DNA from: Thiosulfatihalobacter marinus
GTDB taxonomy: Bacteria; Pseudomonadota; Alphaproteobacteria; Rhodobacterales; Rhodobacteraceae
Direction of reading: 5' to 3'
Assembly (NCBI RefSeq): GCF_016019955.1
Contig: NZ_JAECRZ010000006.1
Coordinates: 62,001 to 126,000, forward strand
Length of the DNA stretch: 64,000 nucleotides
The position numbers were made by a program, and so were the translations under genes. Positions 50,119 to 58,831 of the stretch are shown here, piece by piece (position 1 is the first letter of the stretch; every line of letters starts with the position of its first letter). The notes under the pieces were generated by a model. That model was not told where the DNA came from, did not search any database, and worked only from the letters and a program-made list of their open reading frames with translations.

Positions 50119-51114
50119 CTATCGGCCTTCCTTGTCTTCGATCCGCCCGGCCCGGCGCGCCAGCTTGGCGGCCAGGTTCGGCCCCACGCCGGGGCGCGAC
50201 CAGGGGCAGACCGCGATGCAGATCGCACAGCCATGGGTCTGGTTGAAAAACGGCAGGCACCTGTCGAAATCCACATACCACTTGGTGTCGCCCCGCACCC
50301 TCCGCTTTTCGGGAGAAAGCGCCTCGGGCGGGCAGGCATCCTCGCACACCCGGCAATTGGCGCAAAACCCGTCGATCCCGGCCTCAACACGCGGCGTCGT
50401 CGCAAATGGCGCATCGGTCAGCACCGCCGACAGGCGGAAAGACGCGCCCACCTCGGGGTTGATGATCGACCCGTGCTTGCCCAACTCGCCAAACCCGCAT
50501 TCCAGCGCCGGCGGAATCATCAACAGCGCCCCGGTCATCGGCCCCGTCACCGGCTCGGCCTCCCAGCCGTCCTGCCGCAACCAGCCCGCCACCGTCTTTG
50601 CCGCCAGCGCCGCGCGCCCGTACTGCGCCATCACCTCCATCCCGGCGCTGGGCCCGGGCGCGGTGGCGATCGCGTCATAATCGTGCTGCACCCCCAACAT
50701 GATCACCCGGCGTTGCGCAATCTCGTGCCCCTCGATCACCCAGTCCTGCCGCATTTCGGCCACGCCGGTCAGCTCGCAAATACCGGCCCCGACAAACCCG
50801 TCCAGCGCCGCCGTCCAGTCCTTGGGCGCACGTTGCACGCGCGTCTGCGCCAGCGGCGGCAATGGCGCGTCCAGTATCTCCTGGCGCGCGGCGCGGGCCT
50901 TGGCAAAACGCGGGTCGCGCGCGGATTGCGCATAGAAATACATCTGGAGCGGCCCATGCGGGATGTCGCCCGGATCGGGCGCCCAATACACCATGCGGGC
51001 GCGGCGCAATATGTCCTCGCCCAATCCGTTCACCGCGTTGCCCGACAGATCGGGCCAGCGGGCCATCTGTTCGGGATCGGGCGTGAAGGGACGCAAAGGG
51101 GATACTCTTGGCAT
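50119..51114 (-). CDS. reductive-dehalogenase/QueG-like corrinoid iron-sulfur protein
   Basis: The 331-aa protein lacks a Tat signal. In its central domain it has PPALECGFGELGKHGSIINPEVGASFRLSAVLTD (about 201-233). This matches the corrinoid-binding region of reductive dehalogenases (GxGELGxxG..I.PE.G...RLAAVTTD) better than that of QueG, whose N-terminus is also not evident. Two C-terminal [4Fe-4S] sites follow: C251, C254, C257 and C261, then C286, C296, C299 and C303. It therefore probably uses cobalamin and two clusters to reduce an organic substrate in the cytoplasm. Whether the substrate is a halogenated compound, epoxyqueuosine or something else is open. It is a single gene with no corrinoid-export or membrane-anchor partner. 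Confidence 0.72.
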   Translation of the reverse strand: MPRVSPLRPFTPDPEQMARWPDLSGNAVNGLGEDILRRARMVYWAPDPGDIPHGPLQMYFYAQSARDPRFAKARAARQEILDAPLPPLAQTRVQRAPKDWTAALDGFVGAGICELTGVAEMRQDWVIEGHEIAQRRVIMLGVQHDYDAIATAPGPSAGMEVMAQYGRAALAAKTVAGWLRQDGWEAEPVTGPMTGALLMIPPALECGFGELGKHGSIINPEVGASFRLSAVLTDAPFATTPRVEAGIDGFCANCRVCEDACPPEALSPEKRRVRGDTKWYVDFDRCLPFFNQTHGCAICIAVCPWSRPGVGPNLAAKLARRAGRIEDKEGR

Positions 51115-51215
51115 GGGGCTCAGCCTAGCGCGAAATCGCGCGCTTCGCTACTCTGCCGGAACCGGCCTGCCCACGAGGTATTCTTATGTCAGGACCGGCA
51201 AAAGGAGATCAGGCA

Positions 51216-51986
51216 ATGACCCCCGACTACGTATCGATCAACCGGGATATCTGGAATGCCGATGCCGAAAACTGGACCGCGTTCGCAAGCGAGCGGTGGG
51301 CTCTCGCCACCCCGGAATGGGGTTGTTGGGGAAATCCCGAAGAACAGCTGAACATGCTGCCCGCCGACATGTCGGGCCTGAACGCCATCGAACTTGGCTG
51401 TGGCACGGGGTATGTCTCGGCCTGGATGGCCCGGCGCGGCGCGCGGGTCACTGGCGTGGACATCTCTGCCGGGCAACTGGCCACCGCCCGCCACCTTGCG
51501 GCCAAGCACCGCGCCGACATTACCTTTATCGAGTGCAACGCCGAACAGACCGGCCTGCCCAATGCCGCCTTTGACTTTGCAATCTCGGAATACGGCGCGT
51601 CGATCTGGTGCTCTCCCGACACGTGGCTGCGCGAAGCCTGGCGGCTGTTGCGCCCGGGTGGCAGGCTCGTGTTTCTTGGCAACCACCCGCTGTCGCTGAT
51701 CTGCTCGCCGCTGGACGGGGCGCCCGCCGATCGTACCCTGCACCGCCCCTATCGCGGCATGTGGGGCGCGGATTGGCGCAAGGTCGCCTTCGAACCGACC
51801 GGCGTGTGCTTCAACCTGACGGTTTCCGGCTGGATGGACCTGTTCTCGCAAATCGGGTTCCACGTCACCCGGTATCAGGAGCTTTATGCATCCGATCAGG
51901 CCGAAGGCACGCGCGCCGCGATCCCCGCCGACTGGGCCAAAAACTATCCTGTCGAACAGGTCTGGCATCTGGCCAGGCCCGCGTGA
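51216..51986 (+). CDS. class I SAM-dependent methyltransferase
   Basis: The ATG at 51216 follows AAGGAGAT and is preferred over an upstream in-frame codon. The 256-aa protein has the SAM motif AIELGCGTGYVSAW, motif II VTGVDISAGQLATARH and AWRLLRPGGRLVF. The substrate is unknown; W-rich segments near the N-terminus (IWNADAENW) resemble methyltransferase_11 proteins. It is divergent from the corrinoid protein gene, with 101 bp between. Confidence 0.85.
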   Translation: MTPDYVSINRDIWNADAENWTAFASERWALATPEWGCWGNPEEQLNMLPADMSGLNAIELGCGTGYVSAWMARRGARVTGVDISAGQLATARHLAAKHRADITFIECNAEQTGLPNAAFDFAISEYGASIWCSPDTWLREAWRLLRPGGRLVFLGNHPLSLICSPLDGAPADRTLHRPYRGMWGADWRKVAFEPTGVCFNLTVSGWMDLFSQIGFHVTRYQELYASDQAEGTRAAIPADWAKNYPVEQVWHLARPA

Positions 51987-52377
51987 CGGCCGTGACCACA
52001 CCGAACCCCGCGGCGCGCGGGCTGGCGCATTGCGGTTACTTTTGCATGACCCCACCGCACCGTGCCTTCATCCCGCGAATCCGGGCGTTCATGCCGACGC
52101 GATACCGACGCGATACCGACGTGACGCCGATCGCGCTTTTGCCTGTTAACCAAGGGATTTCAAGGTGAGTCGCGCCGCGCCGCGCGCCAGGCGGTGACAA
52201 AGCGTAACCCGCGCGACATTGACACCCCCCGCCCCCTGCGTCAGCATGGCCCGGCACGAACATGTGGAGGGGTGCAGGATGTTTCGCGGGATCCGGCTGA
52301 TCTAAGGGCCCATGACACCGCCCATTGCACATCACAGGTGTGCCCATGCAGAGTGCCCTTACCCGCCGGTCTTTTTC
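51987..52377. other. intergenic region with 11-bp phased repeats (locus 2)
   Basis: This 391-bp gap contains no convincing gene. At 52088-52131 are four contiguous 11-base units: TTCATGCCGAC, GCGATACCGAC, GCGATACCGAC and GTGACGCCGAT. They share the consensus and period of the array at 16472-16515. A TTGACA occurs at 52219-52224 but without a good -10. Both arrays lie upstream of transporter genes, here the ABC exporter about 247 bp further on. Confidence 0.6.
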
Positions 52378-54219
52378 ATGTTCAAGTTTTTCGAAACCCT
52401 TGTTGATCCCTATGGCGACCATCCCGAAACGGACCGCCCCCCAACCCGGCTCTGGCCCTTCATGGCCCAGTATATGCAGCCGTTTCGCCGTGTGTTTGCC
52501 CTTGCCGCCCTGATGTCCGTGGTGGTTGCCACGGTCGAGATCGGTCTGATCGGTTATATGGGCCGGATCGTCGATCTGCTGTCCCGGGACCCCGCCACAT
52601 TCTGGGACACCCACGGCACCGAACTGATCCTGGTTGCCCTTTTCGTGCTCCTGCTGCGCCCGGTCCTACAGGCGTTGGACGTGCTGCTGCTGAACAACGC
52701 GATCCTGCCGAATTTTGGCACGCTGATCCGCTGGCGGGCACATAAACATGTTTTACGTCAATCGGTTGGATGGTTCGAGAATGATTTCGCAGGCCGCATC
52801 GCCAACCGCATCATGCAAACCCCGCCCGCCGCCGGAGAGGCGGTGTTCCAGGTGTTCGACGCCATCACCTTTTCCATCGCCTACCTTGTCGGCGCGGCCA
52901 TCCTGCTGACGGATGCCGACCCCCGTCTGTTGATCCCGTTGCTGATCTGGATCGGGCTTTACGCCGTGCTTGTCGGCTGGACAATCGCCCGCGTTGGCCC
53001 CGCTTCCAAGGCGGCCTCCGACGCCCGCTCCCAGGTCACGGGCCGGGTGGTGGATGCCTATACCAACATCCACTCGGTCAAGCTTTTCGCCCATAACAGG
53101 CGTGAACTGGAACACGCTCGGGACGCCATCGAACATTCCCGCAAGACCTTTCAGGTGGAAATGCGCATCTACACCATCATGGATGTTTCGCTGGTGCTGT
53201 TGAACGGCCTTCTTATCGTGGCTGTGGTGGGCTGGGCCGTGTGGCTTTGGACACAGGGCCAGGCCAGCGTCGGCGTTGTCGCCGCCGCCACCGCGCTCAC
53301 CCTGCGGCTCAACGCCATGACGGGCTGGATCATGTGGGCGCTGACCTCGTTCTTTCGCCAGTTGGGTGTCGTGGCCGAGGGTATGGAGACCATCGCCCAG
53401 CCGATCGATCTTGTCGATGCCCCAGACGCCCCGCCGCTGCAACTGACTGAAGGCAAAGTGGAAATTCAGGCCCTGTCTCACCACTATGGGCGCGGCGCCG
53501 GGGGGCTGGACAAGATTTCCCTGACCATCCGGCCCGGCGAAAAGATCGGGCTCGTCGGCCGTTCCGGCGCTGGGAAATCCACTCTGGTCAAGCTGCTCTT
53601 GCGGTTCTACGACGCCGAGGAAGGCCGCATCCTGATTGACGGTCAGGACATTGCGCAGGTGACACAAGACAGCCTGCGCGACATGATCGGCATGGTGCAG
53701 CAGGACAGTTCGCTGCTGCACCGCTCTGTGCGCGACAACATCCTTTATGGGCTGCCCGACGCCACCGAGGCTCAGGTCATCGCCGCCGCCCGCAAGGCCG
53801 AGGCGCATGACTTTATTCTCGGTCTCCGGGATCCGCAGGGCCGGACCGGCTATGACGCCCATGTAGGTGAACGCGGGGTGCAGCTGTCCGGCGGTCAGCG
53901 ACAGCGCATCACCCTGGCCCGCGTGATCCTCAAGGACGCGCCAATCCTGTTGCTGGACGAGGCCACCAGCGCGCTTGACAGCGAGGTCGAGTCCGCCATT
54001 CAGGAAACCCTGTACGGCATGATGCGGGGCAAGACCGTGATTGCCATTGCCCACCGCCTGTCCACGATTGCCCGGATGGACAGAATTCTGGTTCTGGATC
54101 AAGGGCATATCGTGGAACAGGGCAGCCATGCCGACCTGTTGGCCAGGGGCGGGCTTTATGCCGGGTTCTGGCAAAGACAGTCGGGGGGCTTTCTGAATGC
54201 GGATGAAGCGGCCGAGTAA
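52378..54219 (+). CDS. ABC exporter, fused membrane and ATP-binding domains
   Basis: The start at 52378 (MFKFFETLVDPYGDHP) was chosen over a longer frame because the N-terminus then matches the family. The 613-aa half-transporter has six helices (about 30-340). The ATPase domain contains Walker A GRSGAGKST, the signature LSGGQRQRITLARVIL, Walker B ILLLDEATSALD and H-loop IAHRLSTIARMD. It would dimerise and export a lipid or peptide-like substrate. A set of 11-bp direct repeats lies upstream. Confidence 0.92.
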   Translation: MFKFFETLVDPYGDHPETDRPPTRLWPFMAQYMQPFRRVFALAALMSVVVATVEIGLIGYMGRIVDLLSRDPATFWDTHGTELILVALFVLLLRPVLQALDVLLLNNAILPNFGTLIRWRAHKHVLRQSVGWFENDFAGRIANRIMQTPPAAGEAVFQVFDAITFSIAYLVGAAILLTDADPRLLIPLLIWIGLYAVLVGWTIARVGPASKAASDARSQVTGRVVDAYTNIHSVKLFAHNRRELEHARDAIEHSRKTFQVEMRIYTIMDVSLVLLNGLLIVAVVGWAVWLWTQGQASVGVVAAATALTLRLNAMTGWIMWALTSFFRQLGVVAEGMETIAQPIDLVDAPDAPPLQLTEGKVEIQALSHHYGRGAGGLDKISLTIRPGEKIGLVGRSGAGKSTLVKLLLRFYDAEEGRILIDGQDIAQVTQDSLRDMIGMVQQDSSLLHRSVRDNILYGLPDATEAQVIAAARKAEAHDFILGLRDPQGRTGYDAHVGERGVQLSGGQRQRITLARVILKDAPILLLDEATSALDSEVESAIQETLYGMMRGKTVIAIAHRLSTIARMDRILVLDQGHIVEQGSHADLLARGGLYAGFWQRQSGGFLNADEAAE

Positions 54220-54258
54220 CCGTTTGCATGGCCCGGTCCCGACGATATAGGTGCGCCC

Positions 54259-55473
54259 ATGACAGAGTTTGTGATCGAACGTTTGGGGCATCAGGGCGAC
54301 GGCATCGCGCCGGGGCCGGTTTATGTGCCTATGGCCCTGCCGGGCGAAACTGTAACCGGCACGCCAGAAGGCACGCGGCTGCGCGACATGAAAGTGCTGC
54401 ACCCTTGCGCGGACCGGGTGAAGCCGCCCTGCCGCCACTACCGCGCCTGTGGCGGCTGCCAGCTGCAACACGCCTCTGACGCGTTTGTTGCCGGTTGGAA
54501 GCAAACTGTTGTAAAACAGGCGCTTTCGGCACATGGGCTTGAGGCGGAGCTGCGCCCGATCATCACCTCGCCGCCACGCTCGCGCCGCCGCGCAGTGCTT
54601 TCGGCCCGCCGCACCAAAAAGGGCGCCACCGCCGGGTTTCATGGCCGCGCCTCGGGCGTGATCACTGAAATTCCCGAATGTCAGCTGCTTGACCCCGCCC
54701 TGTTGCCCGCTCTGAACGTCGCCGAGGCGCTGGCCCAGTCTGGCGCGTCCCGCAAAGCGGAGCTGAGCGTCACCGCCACCCTGTCCGGGGCCGGGCTGGA
54801 CATTGCCGTGACCGGCGGCAAGCCTCTGGACGGCCCGCTGCTGTCACAGCTCGCGCAGGAGGCCGAGCGGCACGGCCTGGCCCGGCTGGCATGGGACGGC
54901 GATGTGGTCGCGACACGCAGCCCCCCCTATCAACGTTTCGGCATGGCCCGTGTTGTGCCCCCGCCTGGCGCTTTCCTTCAGGCCACACCGCATGGCCAGG
55001 CCAGCCTGCTGGCAGCCGTGCAGGACGCCGTGACCCGGGACGGGACGGGCATTGATCTGTTCGCCGGATGCGGCACCTTCACGCTGCCATTGGCCCAACG
55101 CGCGCAGATGCACGGCGTGGAAAGCGACGCCGCCATGCTGAGCGCGCTGGATACCGGCTGGCGCCAGGCCGAGGGGCTGAAGCGGGTCACAACCGAGGCG
55201 CGCGACCTGTTTCGCAATCCGATCATCGCCGCCGACCTGCGCTATGATTTCGCAGTGATCGACCCGCCCCGCGCCGGGGCCGAGGCGCAGGTCGCGGAAC
55301 TGGCCAGGGCCGACATTGCCGAAATCGCCTTTGTGTCCTGTAATCCCGTCACTTTTGCCCGCGATGCCGCGACGCTGGTCAAGGCGGGATATGCCCTGGA
55401 CTGGGTACAGGTTGTGGATCAGTTCCGCTGGTCAAGTCACATCGAGCTGGCCGCCCGATTTACAAGGCCATAG
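54259..55473 (+). CDS. RlmD/TrmA-type 23S rRNA m5U methyltransferase
   Basis: The 404-aa protein has an N-terminal TRAM domain (IERLGHQGDGIAPGPVYVPMALPGETV). A [4Fe-4S] cluster motif follows (C58, C64, C67 and C141), then a SAM domain with IDLFAGCGTFTLPLA and the catalytic cysteine in VSCNPVTFARD. This is the layout of RumA/RlmD, which makes m5U1939 in 23S rRNA; an RlmC-like or tRNA target is possible. It follows the ABC exporter by 39 bp. Confidence 0.87.
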   Translation: MTEFVIERLGHQGDGIAPGPVYVPMALPGETVTGTPEGTRLRDMKVLHPCADRVKPPCRHYRACGGCQLQHASDAFVAGWKQTVVKQALSAHGLEAELRPIITSPPRSRRRAVLSARRTKKGATAGFHGRASGVITEIPECQLLDPALLPALNVAEALAQSGASRKAELSVTATLSGAGLDIAVTGGKPLDGPLLSQLAQEAERHGLARLAWDGDVVATRSPPYQRFGMARVVPPPGAFLQATPHGQASLLAAVQDAVTRDGTGIDLFAGCGTFTLPLAQRAQMHGVESDAAMLSALDTGWRQAEGLKRVTTEARDLFRNPIIAADLRYDFAVIDPPRAGAEAQVAELARADIAEIAFVSCNPVTFARDAATLVKAGYALDWVQVVDQFRWSSHIELAARFTRP

Positions 55474-55566
55474 CGCCCGACGGCGGCATTCTTCTCTATT
55501 GAATTTTGCGTGATTGCTGTACAACGGAGTGGAAAAGAGCCGGAACACGGACAAGGGGCCCTGTCG

Positions 55567-56058
55567 ATGCGTTGGTTAACAATTTTTCTGGTTGCGGTCG
55601 TGGCGACAGGCCTGGCCGGCTGTACCAAGTTCAAGACCTATGATGGTCCCGAGGTAACACGGGTCGTGATCTACAAGGGCGAACGCAAACTGTACCTGAT
55701 GAATCAGGACACACCGCTCAAGACATATGATGTCGGGCTGGGATTCGCGCCAGTGGGTCATAAACAGGTGGAAGGTGACGGGCGTACGCCGGAAGGTGAA
55801 TACACCGTTGACCGCCGCAACCCGAACAGCGAATTCTACCTGTCCGTTGGAATCTCCTATCCAAACGAGGCCGATCGCGCCTATGCCCGTTCTATCGGCG
55901 AGTCACCGGGTGGCGACATTTTCATTCACGGACGGCCCCTGAAATACCAGAACGGCAAAAACGACTGGACCGCGGGCTGCATCTCGGTAAGCAACAGTGA
56001 GATACGCGACATCTATGCCATGGTGCGCAACGGCACACCGATTTCCATTTATCCCTGA
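55567..56058 (+). CDS. L,D-transpeptidase lipoprotein
   Basis: From ATG 55567 the 163-aa protein has a lipoprotein signal with lipobox LAGC (C19). A YkuD domain follows, with H121 in FIHGRP and the catalytic C138 in DWTAGCISVSN. It would form 3-3 crosslinks or attach proteins to peptidoglycan. A second, unrelated-sequence L,D-transpeptidase is encoded 676 bp further on. Its stop overlaps the convergent CAP gene by 10 bp. Confidence 0.88.
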   Translation: MRWLTIFLVAVVATGLAGCTKFKTYDGPEVTRVVIYKGERKLYLMNQDTPLKTYDVGLGFAPVGHKQVEGDGRTPEGEYTVDRRNPNSEFYLSVGISYPNEADRAYARSIGESPGGDIFIHGRPLKYQNGKNDWTAGCISVSNSEIRDIYAMVRNGTPISIYP

Positions 56059-56564
56059 CCGGGGGCCTGCGGCATTCCGCTCCGCCCCATCACCAGCGTC
56101 CACCAGATCTTGCCGCTCTTTTCCTGGAACCAGGCAAATCCCAGATCATTCGCAGCCGGATCCAGGATCACGGCCCGCGTGTCGTCCTGCTCCATCCATG
56201 CGGCCAGCGTTTCCATCTCGGTTTCGTAGGTCTCCGAGATATTCTCGCCGACCAGATTGCCCTGATACCCGACACGCTGCACCCGATCCAGCGGGCTGGA
56301 CCCATCCGACCCGAAATGCCAGGGACGGTTCTGAAGCGACATGTCGCGCGAATGCGTCGCGGCGGCGGCGTTCAGCGGCGCGTTCAATTCAACCGGCCCG
56401 GCGCCAGATGCCTGCCGCAGGATATTTATCGAATCCAGAACGCGATACTGGATCTTCGACGTTGCCCCCGAAGAAATCCGGTATTGCTTGCCCCCGCTGG
56501 TGCCTGTCGTCCCGCAAGCCGCCAAGCCAAGCATGGCGACCAGAAGTATGGCAATAGAACGCAT
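56049..56564 (-). CDS. CAP/SCP domain lipoprotein
   Basis: The 171-aa protein has a lipoprotein signal (MRSIAILLVAMLGLAAC, C17). A CAP superfamily domain follows, with RVLDSINILRQASGAGPVELNAPLNAAAATHSRDMSLQNRPWHFG, including the active-site-like HSRDM and H-F-G residues. Bacterial CAP proteins are secreted or envelope-bound and of uncertain activity. Its position between two L,D-transpeptidases suggests a cell-wall role. Confidence 0.87.
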   Translation of the reverse strand: MRSIAILLVAMLGLAACGTTGTSGGKQYRISSGATSKIQYRVLDSINILRQASGAGPVELNAPLNAAAATHSRDMSLQNRPWHFGSDGSSPLDRVQRVGYQGNLVGENISETYETEMETLAAWMEQDDTRAVILDPAANDLGFAWFQEKSGKIWWTLVMGRSGMPQAPGQG

Positions 56565-56734
56565 GATGCCCCCGCGTGTCCGAATTCGCTGTCCGATTGG
56601 TCTACCCTTGCGGCGTTGCCTTGAAAACCCACTTCAACGCAACCTTGCCACCTGTCCCCGGATTGATTTGCGACTGCGGCTTTCCCGCAATATCATCGAC
56701 TCCTCAGAAAAATCCGCTTTGCAGGAGGTTCGTC

Positions 56735-57331
56735 ATGACGAATGGACAGACGCCAGGCCTTGGCCGGCGCGCGTTCCTGGCCTCGGGTGCCGCGTTTTTG
56801 GGCGCCCCGGCTCTGGCGCAGACGGAATCCTCGACAACCGAGATTGAGAGCGACCTGAACGAAGCAGTCGTTCGCAATATTTCCAGCTTTCGGGCGATGG
56901 ATTGGCGCCCTTATTTCTCCAATCTCAGAAACGGCGCGGTTCTTGCCGACATCACATCCCGCGCAGTGCATTACTGGTCCGAAGACGGGTCGGTTTACAA
57001 GCTGTACCCGTCCTCGGTTCCGCTGACCGAAGACCTGACCCGGCGAGGACGGACCTCGATTGTGCGCAAGGTGGAAGGCCCCAGTTGGCGCCCGACCCCG
57101 GCAATGAAAAAGCGCAACCCGGAATGGCCCGATTACGTAGGGCCGGGGCCGGACAACCCGCTGGGCACACATGCGCTTTACCTGAGCTGGACGTATTACC
57201 GCATCCACGGAACCCAGGACACACGCAAGATCGGCCGCCGTTCCTCAAATGGTTGCATCGGTCTTTATAACGAACATATCTCGCAATTGTTCGAACTGAC
57301 CAAGGTGGGCACGCAGGTGTTGCTAATATGA
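56735..57331 (+). CDS. Tat-exported L,D-transpeptidase
   Basis: The ATG at 56735 follows AGGAGG. The 198-aa protein has a twin-arginine type signal (GLGRRAFLASGAAFLGAPALA, RR at 11-12, cleavage about 28). A YkuD domain has H158 in YRIHGTQ and catalytic C174 in RRSSNGCIGLYN. The Tat signal and fuller domain set it apart from the neighbouring lipoprotein enzyme. It would act on periplasmic peptidoglycan. Confidence 0.9.
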   Translation: MTNGQTPGLGRRAFLASGAAFLGAPALAQTESSTTEIESDLNEAVVRNISSFRAMDWRPYFSNLRNGAVLADITSRAVHYWSEDGSVYKLYPSSVPLTEDLTRRGRTSIVRKVEGPSWRPTPAMKKRNPEWPDYVGPGPDNPLGTHALYLSWTYYRIHGTQDTRKIGRRSSNGCIGLYNEHISQLFELTKVGTQVLLI

Positions 57332-57373
57332 CGACATCTGGACAGCAAGACTCCGATTTCCCTAAAGTTGGGT

Positions 57374-57402
57374 TTGCAAATACGGTTTTTTTGCTGTTTA
57401 GA
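57374..57402 (+). promoter_or_regulatory. sigma70-like promoter for the small membrane protein
   Basis: TTGCAA (57374-57379) and TTTAGA (57397-57402) are 17 bases apart, 75 bp upstream of the small gene. The match is only fair. Confidence 0.35.
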
Positions 57403-57476
57403 CATGACTACGAGGTAAGTCTTGGGTGCTTGGCGTCGTCCTCTTTTGTGACGCCGGGCGAAATCTGGAGGATACT

Positions 57477-57656
57477 ATGAAGAAACTCGTTCTCGCTGCC
57501 GCGCTGACTGCTGCTGCTTCGACCGCGTTCGCCGGTTCGGTCGCTGATCCGGTTATTGAACCCCCGGTCATTGAAGAAGCCGCTTCCAGCTCGAACGCCG
57601 CCATCTGGGTCCCGCTGATCCTGCTGGCCGTTGTTGTGGCTGCAGCTGCATCGTAA
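57477..57656 (+). CDS. small secreted/membrane hypothetical protein (59 aa)
   Basis: The ATG at 57477 follows GGAGG. The product has a signal peptide (MKKLVLAAALTAAASTAFA-G). A short linker rich in proline and glutamate follows, then a C-terminal hydrophobic helix (AIWVPLILLAVVVAAAAS). I do not recognise a family, but the strong ribosome-binding site and the following terminator make it a genuine gene. It lies between the L,D-transpeptidase and the convergent hemH. Confidence 0.75.
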   Translation: MKKLVLAAALTAAASTAFAGSVADPVIEPPVIEEAASSSNAAIWVPLILLAVVVAAAAS

Positions 57657-57682
57657 TTTACGATCGGCTCATGCTAAAAGAG

Positions 57683-57711
57683 AAAGGCGGAACATTGCGT
57701 TCCGCCTTTTT
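57683..57711. terminator. bidirectional terminator between the small gene and hemH
   Basis: A perfect 11-bp stem (57683-57693 with 57699-57709), a 5-base loop and T-rich tail follow the small gene. hemH ends 29 bp away on the other strand. Confidence 0.9.
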
Positions 57712-57739
57712 CACTTTTCAGGGCCTGTGAACAGGCGCC

Positions 57740-58792
57740 TCAGACAACCCAGCCCCCCAGGTTTTCCGCGATGATCTCTGAAAGCGCCGCAATATGTGCG
57801 TCGTCGTCGTTCAGGCATGGAATATAGGTGAAGTGTTCGCCGCCGGCGTGCTCAAAACTTTCCCTTATCTCTTCGTTGATCTCTTCCAGCGTTTCAATGC
57901 AGTCCGATGAAAAAGCAGGTGCCACGACGGCGATGCTTTTCTTGCCCTCTTCTCTGGCAAGCCGCGCGACTTCTTCAACAGTGTAGGGGCGCAGCCAGTC
58001 TTCGGGACCGAATTGCGACTGGAACGTTGTTGTCAGTTCGGTGCTTTTCCAACCCAGACGCTCTTGCAGCAGGCGCGTGGTTTTCTGGCATTGGCAGTGA
58101 TATGGATCACCTTCCATCAGGTAGCGCTTGGGCATCCCGTGATAGGATACGACCAACAGTTCGGGCCGCTTTTGCGCGCCGGCATAGGCACGCTCGATCG
58201 ATGCCGCCAGCGCCTCGATATACGCCGGATGCTCGAAATAGGCGGGGACTGTGCGGGCGGCGGGCTGCCATTTTTCGTCCATCAGGGCGCGAAAGAACTG
58301 ATCATTCGCGGTTGCTGTCGTCGCGCCCGCATATTGTGGGTAAAGCGGGAAAAACAGGACGCGCTCGCACCCCGCGGCCACCATTTCGCGCAGCTTGGCG
58401 CGGGTCGCCGGATTACCATAGCGCATACAGAAATCCACCATGACCTGATCGCCAAAACGGTCTTTCATTTCCGCTTCGATTTTCCGGGTCTGATTTCGCG
58501 TGATGGTCATCAGCGGGCTTTCATTCCGCTGCTTGTCCCAGATCGATTCATAGGCCTTGCCGCTTGAAAACGGGCGTTTTGTCAGGATGATCAGTTGTAG
58601 AATGGGCTGCCATTTCCACCAAGGGTAATCGATAACCCGTTTGTCCGACAGGAATTCGTTCAGATACCGGCGCATGGGCCAGTAGCTATGGTCATCCGGG
58701 GTGCCAAGGTTGGCGATCAGGATGCCTGTTTTTCCGCGGGCCACGTTCGGGTGATCTGCGGGTGCGTGAGGGGGGCGGGTGGCTGATGTCAT
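57740..58792 (-). CDS. hemH: ferrochelatase
   Basis: The 350-aa protein has the HemH motifs ILIANLGTPD, YPQYAGATTATANDQF and LLVVSYHGMPKRYLMEGDPYHCQC, the last carrying the catalytic histidine region. It inserts Fe2+ into protoporphyrin IX, the last step of haem synthesis. The ATG at 58792 has AGGA just upstream and was preferred; ATG 58810 and TTG 58831 are in frame further upstream. It follows a methyltransferase gene on the same strand by 39 bp. Confidence 0.96.
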   Translation of the reverse strand: MTSATRPPHAPADHPNVARGKTGILIANLGTPDDHSYWPMRRYLNEFLSDKRVIDYPWWKWQPILQLIILTKRPFSSGKAYESIWDKQRNESPLMTITRNQTRKIEAEMKDRFGDQVMVDFCMRYGNPATRAKLREMVAAGCERVLFFPLYPQYAGATTATANDQFFRALMDEKWQPAARTVPAYFEHPAYIEALAASIERAYAGAQKRPELLVVSYHGMPKRYLMEGDPYHCQCQKTTRLLQERLGWKSTELTTTFQSQFGPEDWLRPYTVEEVARLAREEGKKSIAVVAPAFSSDCIETLEEINEEIRESFEHAGGEHFTYIPCLNDDDAHIAALSEIIAENLGGWVV

Positions 58793-58831
58793 GTGGTCCT
58801 GTTGATCCATTGTCGCTGTCGCGAGTGGCAA

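Noticed and set aside
50119-51114. Straight annotation as QueG epoxyqueuosine reductase
   Set aside because: The N-terminal QueG region is not evident and the corrinoid-site sequence is nearer to reductive dehalogenases; left as QueG/RdhA-like.
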